Below, piece by piece: positions 16,293 to 23,151 of a stretch of 33,033 nt of DNA. Origin of the DNA: an uncultured Flavobacteriales bacterium. Lineage in GTDB: Bacteria > Bacteroidota > Bacteroidia > Flavobacteriales_D > Sanyastnellaceae. Both the position numbers and the translations under genes were made by a program. The notes under the pieces are model-generated. The model was not told where the DNA came from. It did no database searches and was given only the letters and a program-made list of their open reading frames with translations. Numbering within the stretch: the first letter of the stretch is position 1; every line of letters begins with the position of its first letter. The stretch covers positions 1 to 33,033 of the forward strand of contig CALKGK010000011.1 of the NCBI GenBank assembly GCA_938085105.1. The letters are read 5' to 3'.

Positions 16293-16343
16293 TGGATCCT
16301 AAACAATGAATAATAAATGAATGATAAAATTCTGTTACGCGGA

Positions 16344-16730
16344 TTAACGCTTCGAGAATTGGAATTTTTTACGCGCTTTCTTCTGTCCGAATTTCTTACG
16401 CTCAACCATACGTGGGTCACGCGTTGTCAATCCTTCTGCTTTCAATGACGGCTTCCATTCTTCGTTGATCTCGATCAACGCTTTTGAAATCGCCAAGCGA
16501 ACAGCTTCTGCTTGACCGGTGATACCACCACCGTTTACATTAACTTTAACGTCGTACTTACCGACGGTTTCCGTAATAGCGAAGGGTTGAACGATTTTGT
16601 ACTGAAGCGTTCCCACTGGGAAATAGTCTTCGTACTTGCGATTGTTGATCGTAACTTCTCCCTTGCCATCAGACAAGTAGATGCGAGCAACAGCGTTCTT
16701 TCTTCTTCCGGAGGTATTGATTACTTCCAT
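16344..16730 (-). CDS. rpsI: 30S ribosomal protein S9
   Basis: 128 residues from ATG 16730 (MEVINTSGRRKNAVARIYL), matching the usual Bacteroidota start. A GTG three codons upstream is not preferred because AAGGTG sits at a proper distance before the ATG. The C-terminus ends in KKARKKFQFSKR, the conserved basic tail that reaches into the ribosomal P site. It lies 20 nt after rplM. Confidence 0.97.
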   Translation of the reverse strand: MEVINTSGRRKNAVARIYLSDGKGEVTINNRKYEDYFPVGTLQYKIVQPFAITETVGKYDVKVNVNGGGITGQAEAVRLAISKALIEINEEWKPSLKAEGLTTRDPRMVERKKFGQKKARKKFQFSKR

Positions 16731-16750
16731 AATTGGCACCTTATTATTGC

Positions 16751-17200
16751 TTATGCTTTAATTGTATATTCTGCTGGAGTTTGGGCTTCGTGCTTGTGGT
16801 TTGCATCAGCGTAAACGAACACATTTTTAAAAATGGCTCTACCCAACTTGTTCTTTGGCAACATTCCTTTCACAGACTTCTCTACCAAGGCGATCGGGTT
16901 CTTCTCATGCACTTCACGCGCAGTTTGAACTCGTTGACCACCAGGATATCCTGTGTGACGGATGTACTCTTTTTGTGTCCATTTCTGACCAGACAAACTC
17001 ACCTTAGCAGCGTTGATTACAATTACGTAATCTCCACAGTCTGCATGCGGCGTAAAGTTTGTTTTATGTTTACCTCTCAACAAAGAAGCAACATTCGACG
17101 CCAAACGGCCCAAAGCCTGTCCTTCTGCATCGATGATCATCCACTTTTTATCAGCGTTCTCTTTGTTAGCTGAAATTGTCTTGTAACTTATCGTATCCAC
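16751..17200 (-). CDS. rplM: 50S ribosomal protein L13
   Basis: 149 residues from a GTG at 17200; the resulting start MDTISYKTISANKENADKKW matches Bacteroidota L13 and no ATG lies nearby in frame. Family blocks WMIIDAEGQALGRLAS, LLRGKHKTNFTPHADCGDYVIVINA, YIRHTGYPGGQR and GMLPKNKLGR are all present. It is the first gene of the rplM-rpsI-rpsB-tsf unit and is preceded by two promoter candidates and a small GC hairpin. Confidence 0.98.
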   Translation of the reverse strand: MDTISYKTISANKENADKKWMIIDAEGQALGRLASNVASLLRGKHKTNFTPHADCGDYVIVINAAKVSLSGQKWTQKEYIRHTGYPGGQRVQTAREVHEKNPIALVEKSVKGMLPKNKLGRAIFKNVFVYADANHKHEAQTPAEYTIKA

Positions 17201-17228
17201 CTCAATTGGTTTTAAAAGGGTTTTTAGC

Positions 17229-17275
17229 GCCCAAAAACGGGCTGCGAAGATAAGACGAATTTTCCTTTATGCCAA
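17229..17275 (-). promoter_or_regulatory. Proximal promoter and leader hairpin of rplM
   Basis: On the minus strand TTG (17275-17273) is followed after 20 nt by TATCTTCG at 17252-17245, one base from TAnnTTTG, and then CA. Transcription would begin near 17240. The first leader bases form the hairpin GCCC-GTTTTT-GGGC (17242-17229), about 28 nt from the GTG start. Confidence 0.55.
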
Positions 17276-17331
17276 GCACCCCCCGATGAAATAATCCATG
17301 AATTATTATCATTCTCATGAAGTTAGGACTG

Positions 17332-17339
17332 CAAAAGTA
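17332..17339 (-). promoter_or_regulatory. Distal -7 box upstream of rplM
   Basis: On the minus strand TACTTTTG followed by CA is an exact TAnnTTTGCA. It would start transcription near 17327 and give a leader of about 127 nt before rplM. No good -33 TTG is seen. A partial Fur-box-like sequence (GAGAAT GATAAT A ATTCAT) lies just downstream at 17298-17319. Confidence 0.4.
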
Positions 17340-17665
17340 CTGCTCTCTCCCGTGAATTGAGCCATACAAGCCATGAAACGTCTTAACAAAACCAAGGCAA
17401 ACCCCACAGAAAAAAGCCCATGAGCTTATGAAGATTCGACTTGAAGTTGTGAACAATAGTACAGCTTTCCCTCCTCGCTTGTTCTCTATTTTAAGCGAAT
17501 TGTTCCTTCTTCCACCCACCTTTTGCCATTCCATCCATCCCCATCCACTTAAAAAAACCACTCCCTTCCAAAAAGCACCCGTTCACCAAAACTTCGGTGC
17601 CGCTGGCTCATTAGCCCCCATGTAAACAATTGATTATCGGTAAATTGATGATAAGTTTTGTTTCG

Positions 17666-17808
17666 AACCACTTAAAAAACCACTGTTATGAATATATCTT
17701 CTACTTCTAGTACGTTGCATTTGATCTGGATTTTTAACGACAAATAATCCCTCATAATGCTTGATTTCCGATAAAGGCGTTTGTGGCTTCTGCTCAAACG
17801 CTTTTTTT
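17666..17808 (+). ncRNA. Candidate small RNA or leader-peptide transcript
   Basis: A TTG at 17630-17632, 19 nt of spacer, and TAAGTTTTG at 17652-17660 resemble a promoter whose -7 box has one extra base. About 140 nt downstream is a strong plus-strand terminator with no annotated plus-strand gene between. A 19-codon ORF (17688-17747, MNISSTSSTLHLIWIFNDK) lies inside. The terminator may instead serve the minus-strand gene, so this call is tentative. The 3' limit is the end of the T tract. Confidence 0.3.
17773..17808 (+). terminator. Strong plus-strand Rho-independent terminator
   Basis: GCGTTTG (17777-17783) and CAAACGC (17795-17801) form a perfect 7-bp stem with an 11-nt loop, extended by AAA/TTT and one G-U pair, followed by seven T (17802-17808). 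On the minus strand the tail after the stem is only CTTTAT, so it would be a weaker terminator there for the gene ending at 17846. Confidence 0.75.
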
Positions 17809-17845
17809 GGTGACCAACTTTTTTCTAGACCTTGTTTTCCACGAA

Positions 17846-20800
17846 TTAGAAAAAGGCGCGAAGCTGAACTCCTCCAGTATGAATCGACGGGGTGCTGGCA
17901 GATTTCCTTCCGTTATACACCAAATTCAACTGGAGGTTCTTACCTACGGTTCTTTGGATGCTTGCCGACCAAGTGAAATTTCGTCCTACTTGCAAGGCTT
18001 CTAACATCTCAAAAGCCAAAGCATTGTTGTTTTCTCCATCGTAGGTGATTTCCACCCAATGAAAATCGGCCTGCAAAAGTCCTTTGCTCGGGTCGCTCCA
18101 CTTGGCTTCCACTCCTAAATCAAGAATTTCTGCCGCTTGTCCGCCCAACTCATCCTCATTGTTCTTCACCACATAGCGTCCTTTCACACTCACCCTTTGC
18201 GTTGTGTTCGGTTGCCATTGCAGCTCCGGCGCGATTTCTTGGTAGCGAATGAAATAATTCCGTCCGCTCACAAAGTCACTCAAGGCCCTTTTCTGACCAA
18301 TTCGGTTTCTCAACAATCCCGTAACTCCCTTGGAGAGGGTCCACCGCGCTCCTACTTCGTGGAAACGGTCACTTCTCGATTCAAAGCCATTGCTCAAGAG
18401 ATTTTTATTTCGCTGATCCTGATAAGTGTAATCCGCACTAAACACTGAACTACTCCTATTATAAGCAAGGGCGTTTCTGAAGGAGCTCTGCAGGGTGATC
18501 AGGGAACTGTCTGCAATGTTTTGCTCAAATGGGTTGAAGCGGGAAAGCTCATTTTCATTGCTCGTTTTTCGCTCTACCCGGTAAGCTGCATTGTTGCTCC
18601 ACTTGGCCAAACCCCCTTTCCATCCTTTCTCATTGCTCCATATCCTCGCCGGTTGAATAAGTAAGGTTTCGGAGAACTGATTGCTGAAGGTCCTGCTGTA
18701 TTGATTGGAGGGAACCCAAGAACGAATATAGTTAGCTTCGTAGGCGAAAGTGGCGATTTCGAACTCGTCCAAATCTCGCACTCCATCCCCATCGTAATCA
18801 TTCCAAACGTAGGCTCCTTGTCCGGGTGGAACCTCCAAGTAAATGAACTCCCTTCTTTGTTCCAAACCACTTCCCAATTCATAAAAGAGGTTGGAGGATA
18901 TTGCTCCTCGCGCTAAATTCAATCGATGTTCCAAGCGACCAAGGAGCGTTTCGTCGGGCTCGATGTTGGACAGGTCAGAACGAACAATCTTGAGATTTCG
19001 CTGACTCACACTCAATTGTACAGATTGCGCTCCGTTGTTGTTAAAGCCGATGCGCGCGCCGTATTCTTCTGCTCTAGCAATTCGGGTGAGGGCCAAACTA
19101 TCCGGCAGCTCATCTGTCCGTTGACCGTAAAACACTTTCCAGGCTAGAGGACTACCCTCTTCTTGATTTCCAACACTTCCTTGCCACTCGTGAAATTGGT
19201 ATCCGCTCAAAACTTCTTGTCGGCGCTCATTGAACTCAAATTCATCCTGATAGCGAAAAACAAGTTTGCCTACGTTCTTTTGCGCCACACTCTTGTGCCT
19301 GTAAAAACTACTGTTGATCTGCTTTTCAGTTGATGTAAAGCTCCCGTTGTATTGAAGCAAGGACTTTTCATCCTGCCATTTCAGTACTCCATTGGCTCGA
19401 TATCCCCCAAACAAAGCACCTGCTTGAAAAGTCTCGCCACCCATTTGAAACTCCTTGTTCTTTCCTTTTTGCCATTCCAAGCTCACTTCTCCCAAATGTT
19501 GGTCTGTATTGAGGTTCGCGCCCAAAGTATTCCAATTTCGATCAAACTCCACAGCTCTGAAACGCTCAATTGGACTGAAGAACTGACTCACATATTCATG
19601 GCTCGCCCTCACCTGAACACTGCTGGAGTCGAGCGAGATCTGATGCTTCCATTCCGTGTAGATCCCAACGCCATTATCGTCTTCTTTATCCAAGCTAGAA
19701 AAGGTATTTTGGTCGTTTCTCGAAAGCGCCAATCCACTTTGAATGTAGCTGTCTTTTCGATAGGCATACCTCAGCACACCGCTCGCCATTTGCCTTCGTT
19801 TGGGAGCAATAAGGAGGCGAACGGGCTCATGGGTTCCCTTCAGTACGATGCTTCCATCATCCAAAGTATCTGGTGCAACCCAGGCGAAAGAACGTCCGTT
19901 GGCTGTGAACCCGTCTTCCACATAATTCCCCATTCCTTCGCCCACAAAAGCAAATCGAGCTGTGTACTGGGCCAATTCTGGGTTGTCTGAACGCACCAAA
20001 ACACTGTCGTATCCTAAGGAATCGACCAACATGTAAAGCACTTGCCCTTCAGAAAAACCGACACTATCAATGCTGTTTCTCAAGGCGTTGAACACCTCAT
20101 CTCCGGCATCGCGAAGCACGTTTTTATCTGCCGTTTCCAAGGTTTGTTGTAGCGGCTGATTTTTACTGTCTTGCTCGCTGTAGGCGTGAATGGTCCACGA
20201 CCACTTGTCTTCTTCACCACTGACTTTGCTCTGAAGCATGGTGCGTGCGTAGTTCTTATCGCTGTATTGAAACTCAACGGTAATTCGTCGGTCTTTGGTG
20301 ATGCGTTTTGTTGGCATGAAAGTGATCTCCGCAGCGTTGTAATCGATCACATAATCGTAATCCCTTCCTCGCTGCAGCAATTGTCCATCGATAAATACCC
20401 GCTCTGTGCCGGCGAGCACAACAATGAATAATTCGTTTTCATCGCCCGTGAGTCGGTATGGACCTTGATTCCCTTCAATCCCTTGAATCACATTTCTGGC
20501 AAACTTCCCTTTGGACACCGCCATACTGGCTTGCACTTGGTATTGATCCCAAGCTGTTTCAAAATTCGCCCCCCGAGAACGTTTTTGAAAACGCACAAAG
20601 TGATCGTCCCGCTCCGCAATTTGAAAATCTCCCGCCACTAGGGAACTCGACTCGTTGAACAGTTTTACGTATACTTGGTCAAAATCCTGCAGCTGACTTG
20701 TGTTTCCATCGGGCTGAATGGGAAGGTTATCGTCGGTTACACTGGCGAGAATTTGAATGTCATCTGTAATAAATCCAGAAAGTTGAAGGTTGAGGGCTGC

Positions 20801-21283
20801 ATTAACAGATAAATTCTGGTTGTTTCCGAAAACGAGTCCACGAGAAAGCGACCCCGATTTGTTCAAAGCGCTTTGTTCGTCTTCCTCAAACCTTCCTGCT
20901 GCTTGAAGTACGTAGGGTTTAAAATCGGAAGACCCTGCAGGACGAAAAAGGGAGGTGTCTTTGTGCGAAAACTCCAGAGGAGGGAGCTGAATGGCACTGA
21001 TTTGGATCAAAAGGGAATCGGCTTCTCCTTGAAAGTTGGGAAAGAACACTCCTGGCAGGAAAGGAATCAACTCATAGTTTTCTGGGCTCAGAGTAGCACT
21101 CAGCACTTTCAATTCGGCACCAAAAGGATAATCGCCTTGTACCTTTAGGGTGTCTTTTTGGGCATGGACCCATTGTTGCCTTGCTTGTCCAGATATTTGG
21201 GCATGGTTTTGCTTCGCGAAGGAGCACATGAGCCCCGTCCAAAAGAGTAAAACAACGGTATGTTGAAAGCGCGAAAACTGCAT
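17846..21283 (-). CDS. Large probable outer-membrane beta-barrel protein
   Basis: 1145 residues with a signal peptide (about residues 1-29, ending NHAQ). Residues 140-350 contain strongly patterned blocks: SRGLVFGNNQNLSVNAALNL, then SVTDDNLPIQPDGNTSQLQD, ELFIVVLAGTERVFIDGQLL, and YVIDYNAAEITFMPTKRITK. I associate these with a family of large Bacteroidota surface proteins that has no firm function. From about residue 350 to the end, alternating hydrophobic and polar strands with many aromatic residues suggest a long beta-barrel, and the chain ends in Phe-Phe, as outer-membrane proteins do. A Ca-loop-like DYDGDGVRDLDEFE occurs near residue 828. It is the last gene of a three-gene operon with a DUF2490 protein and a lipoprotein. 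Resemblance of the first third to gliding/secretion protein SprA is an impression only. Confidence 0.75.
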   Translation of the reverse strand: MQFSRFQHTVVLLFWTGLMCSFAKQNHAQISGQARQQWVHAQKDTLKVQGDYPFGAELKVLSATLSPENYELIPFLPGVFFPNFQGEADSLLIQISAIQLPPLEFSHKDTSLFRPAGSSDFKPYVLQAAGRFEEDEQSALNKSGSLSRGLVFGNNQNLSVNAALNLQLSGFITDDIQILASVTDDNLPIQPDGNTSQLQDFDQVYVKLFNESSSLVAGDFQIAERDDHFVRFQKRSRGANFETAWDQYQVQASMAVSKGKFARNVIQGIEGNQGPYRLTGDENELFIVVLAGTERVFIDGQLLQRGRDYDYVIDYNAAEITFMPTKRITKDRRITVEFQYSDKNYARTMLQSKVSGEEDKWSWTIHAYSEQDSKNQPLQQTLETADKNVLRDAGDEVFNALRNSIDSVGFSEGQVLYMLVDSLGYDSVLVRSDNPELAQYTARFAFVGEGMGNYVEDGFTANGRSFAWVAPDTLDDGSIVLKGTHEPVRLLIAPKRRQMASGVLRYAYRKDSYIQSGLALSRNDQNTFSSLDKEDDNGVGIYTEWKHQISLDSSSVQVRASHEYVSQFFSPIERFRAVEFDRNWNTLGANLNTDQHLGEVSLEWQKGKNKEFQMGGETFQAGALFGGYRANGVLKWQDEKSLLQYNGSFTSTEKQINSSFYRHKSVAQKNVGKLVFRYQDEFEFNERRQEVLSGYQFHEWQGSVGNQEEGSPLAWKVFYGQRTDELPDSLALTRIARAEEYGARIGFNNNGAQSVQLSVSQRNLKIVRSDLSNIEPDETLLGRLEHRLNLARGAISSNLFYELGSGLEQRREFIYLEVPPGQGAYVWNDYDGDGVRDLDEFEIATFAYEANYIRSWVPSNQYSRTFSNQFSETLLIQPARIWSNEKGWKGGLAKWSNNAAYRVERKTSNENELSRFNPFEQNIADSSLITLQSSFRNALAYNRSSSVFSADYTYQDQRNKNLLSNGFESRSDRFHEVGARWTLSKGVTGLLRNRIGQKRALSDFVSGRNYFIRYQEIAPELQWQPNTTQRVSVKGRYVVKNNEDELGGQAAEILDLGVEAKWSDPSKGLLQADFHWVEITYDGENNNALAFEMLEALQVGRNFTWSASIQRTVGKNLQLNLVYNGRKSASTPSIHTGGVQLRAFF

Positions 21284-21331
21284 TGCCCGGTTAGTGGTAC
21301 ATGGGAAACGAAAAAGCGCCCGGTTTATTCA

Positions 21332-22003
21332 CTACTTGAAGCCCATTTTAAAACTCAAGAGGAGAACATGCTCAAAAATTGGATAGGCGGTATTCACTTC
21401 ATTTTGAAATTGGTAGCCCAAACCGATGTAGCGTCTTTTTTTAATCTTCCGCTCCAATTCCAGTTTGTATCGGGTATCCGTTAGTTCAGGCACGCCCTCT
21501 CCTGTGGAAATGAATGCCTCAACTGCTGCGCTGGTAGACCACTTCTTCGTGAGGTCTCTAGAAACACCAAATTTACTTCGAAATGCCCGTCTAAAATCCA
21601 CAAGGCTTTCTGTGGAGGCGACTCTTCCGCTTTGATATCTGATCCGAAAATCAAACTTCCAATCTTTCCAGCCTTCATCCAATTTCAGATCAAAGGCCAT
21701 CCGCTGCCTAAAGCTGTAAAATCCATCTTCTTGAACTTGCCAGCCCATCCTCAAGGTCGCAGAAAGTTTCAGCCATTTTTTCACCTTCCAATCTCCGCCC
21801 AGGTCAAAAATAAAATCCGACGTTCTGCTTCCACCTTGATCTGTTCGCCATTGTGGTTCAAAACTTAGGTCAAACGGACCCTTCATGTTTTGCTCCAATT
21901 TAATGGACGACCACGAACCAAAGTCATGATACTGAGCCTGTCCTTGAAGAGCGAACAACACCAAAGCACCGAATACGAAAAGAAGGTGATTAATCTTGAT
22001 CAT
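21332..22003 (-). CDS. DUF2490 family outer-membrane protein
   Basis: 223 residues with a signal peptide ending GQAQ (about residue 23). The mature part consists of amphipathic strands rich in Trp, Arg and Phe, consistent with a small barrel of the DUF2490 family (W..I.LEQNM..PFDLSFEPQWRTD). The function of the family is not known. The start ATG lies 14 nt inside the end of the upstream lipoprotein gene, so translation is coupled; the next gene follows after 48 nt. Confidence 0.78.
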   Translation of the reverse strand: MIKINHLLFVFGALVLFALQGQAQYHDFGSWSSIKLEQNMKGPFDLSFEPQWRTDQGGSRTSDFIFDLGGDWKVKKWLKLSATLRMGWQVQEDGFYSFRQRMAFDLKLDEGWKDWKFDFRIRYQSGRVASTESLVDFRRAFRSKFGVSRDLTKKWSTSAAVEAFISTGEGVPELTDTRYKLELERKIKKRRYIGLGYQFQNEVNTAYPIFEHVLLLSFKMGFK

Positions 22004-22403
22004 AAATGCGGAGGGTTCCTAGGTCAAGTGTTTCCTTTCGATCCGTAATTTCTACTTCGCGAATCACCGGCATGCGGTTCGGGTCTGCATTCGCGTCTCC
22101 AGTGGTATCTCCAGAGTAGACATAAATCGTGTATTTCCCCTCTCTGAGAAAATTAAATTCAAATTCCCCATCGTAATTGGTGTGGATTCGGTCGCTTGGA
22201 GAAAGTTCATCGCCGTAAACGATGTACACCTCTTCATCTGCCGCGGGATATCTTGTTTGAAATGTAGCTGGATTGCTCAAAACCAAACGAATCTCCTTCT
22301 GTACAAAGCCGCGAATGGACGCTCGTCCACCTTCTCCAGCTTGTTTGCTGCACCCCATCAAAAGCATTGAAAAGACCAAAGCAAAAGCGTAAATTGTTCT
22401 CAT
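21990..22403 (-). CDS. Lipoprotein with a transthyretin/CNA-B-like beta domain
   Basis: 137 residues from ATG 22403; earlier in-frame codons run into the divergent tdk gene and are rejected. The lipobox is LMGC with lipidated C18. Residues 30-137 read as one small beta-sandwich of the carboxypeptidase-regulatory or CNA-B type: an [21 protein letters not shown] segment, followed by [10 protein letters not shown] at the end. Such domains are often structural or adhesive. It overlaps the DUF2490 gene by 14 nt and is the first gene of the envelope operon, with a good promoter box 18 nt upstream. Confidence 0.78.
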   Translation of the reverse strand: MRTIYAFALVFSMLLMGCSKQAGEGGRASIRGFVQKEIRLVLSNPATFQTRYPAADEEVYIVYGDELSPSDRIHTNYDGEFEFNFLREGKYTIYVYSGDTTGDANADPNRMPVIREVEITDRKETLDLGTLRIYDQD

Positions 22404-22420
22404 ATTATCGATTAAGTTAT

Positions 22421-22428
22421 CAAAAGTA
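22421..22428 (-). promoter_or_regulatory. -7 box for the envelope operon
   Basis: On the minus strand TACTTTTG at 22428-22421 matches TAnnTTTG exactly, 17 nt before the lipoprotein ATG. A TTG on the same strand at 22454-22452 is 23 nt upstream, at the long end of acceptable spacing, and touches the tdk start codon. Confidence 0.55.
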
Positions 22429-22438
22429 CGCTTTTGGC

Positions 22439-22446
22439 TAACTTTA
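22439..22446 (+). promoter_or_regulatory. -7 box for tdk
   Basis: TAACTTTA differs from TAnnTTTG only in the last base and ends 9 nt before the tdk ATG at 22456. Transcription would start only a few bases before the ATG. The box lies back to back with that of the divergent envelope operon, within a gap of just 52 nt. Confidence 0.35.
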
Positions 22447-22455
22447 CCCCCCAAT

Positions 22456-23151
22456 ATGTTTTTAGAAAATACGAGTAACAGAGGTAAGCGAAGAGGATGG
22501 ATCGAGGTGGTCTGTGGATCGATGTTTTCGGGAAAGACCGAAGAACTGATCCGTAGAATGAAGCGTGCGCGCTTTGCTCGACAAAGGGTTGAGATCTTTA
22601 AACCCGCCCTCGACACCCGCTACAGCCACCAAGAAGTAGTGAGCCATCAAGGCAATGCTATTCAATCAACGCCCATTCCACATAGCTCTCAGTTATTGTT
22701 TTTGGCGAGCGACATTGAAGTTGTGGGGATTGATGAGGCGCAGTTTTTCGACGATGAACTTCCCAATGTGGTCACCACGCTTGCAAACTCTGGAGTGAGG
22801 GTAATCATTGCCGGACTTGACCTTGACTTTAAAGGGCGTCCATTTGGCCCCATGCCCCAACTTTTGGCGCTAGCAGAATACGTCACTAAAGTACATGCAG
22901 TGTGCGTAAAAACGGGGGATTTGGCTCATTATTCCTATCGCTTTAACCAAAACGACGCACTCGTCGAATTGGGGGAAAGTGAAACCTACATTCCTTTGAG
23001 CAGAGAAGCATTTAACGACGCCATGAAAAACCCCGATGCTATGAACATCGAAGCGAAGGAATGGGAACTTTGGCAAGAATCTGAGAGGAAAAAGGACCTG
23101 GAGCGCGCGGCCAATCATCAGCACGACATCAATAAGAACCCAGAACAATGA
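22456..23151 (+). CDS. tdk: Thymidine kinase (type II, zinc-site-depleted)
   Basis: 231 residues; phosphorylates thymidine to dTMP in the salvage pathway. The P-loop is GSMFSGKT (21-28) and the catalytic base is E94 in DEAQFF, followed by [18 protein letters not shown], the family hallmark. In most type II enzymes four cysteines (or Cys/His) hold a structural zinc. Here only the first remains (C150 in HAVCVKTG, with T at the second position), and the second pair is replaced (LSREA, S182 and A185). The C-terminus has an extra charged helix (residues 200-231). The stop codon overlaps the murF-alr start (ATGA). Confidence 0.95.
   Translation: MFLENTSNRGKRRGWIEVVCGSMFSGKTEELIRRMKRARFARQRVEIFKPALDTRYSHQEVVSHQGNAIQSTPIPHSSQLLFLASDIEVVGIDEAQFFDDELPNVVTTLANSGVRVIIAGLDLDFKGRPFGPMPQLLALAEYVTKVHAVCVKTGDLAHYSYRFNQNDALVELGESETYIPLSREAFNDAMKNPDAMNIEAKEWELWQESERKKDLERAANHQHDINKNPEQ

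Larger units (their letters stand above)
17340..17845. other. Gene-poor intergenic region upstream of rplM
   Basis: About 500 nt between the rplM promoters and the end of the 1145-aa gene. Short ORFs on both strands (for example 17428-17625 + and 17202-17561 -) have unusual composition and are not supported. The right half holds a candidate small transcript with a promoter-like start (17630-17660) and a strong terminator (17773-17808). Short inverted repeats occur at 17583-17598 (CACC/GGTG) and 17604-17615 (GGCT/AGCC). Confidence 0.6.

Noticed and set aside
17298-17319. Fur box upstream of rplM
   Set aside because: Two hexamers resemble the Fur array, but the third does not, and iron control of ribosomal protein genes is not expected; kept only as a remark.
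17202-17561. 119-codon minus-strand ORF upstream of rplM
   Set aside because: It covers the rplM promoter region, has an odd composition, shows no recognisable motif, and ends just before the rplM start.
19352-19990. 212-codon plus-strand ORF inside the 1145-aa gene
   Set aside because: It is antisense to a gene with a clear signal peptide and patterned domains, and shows no motifs.
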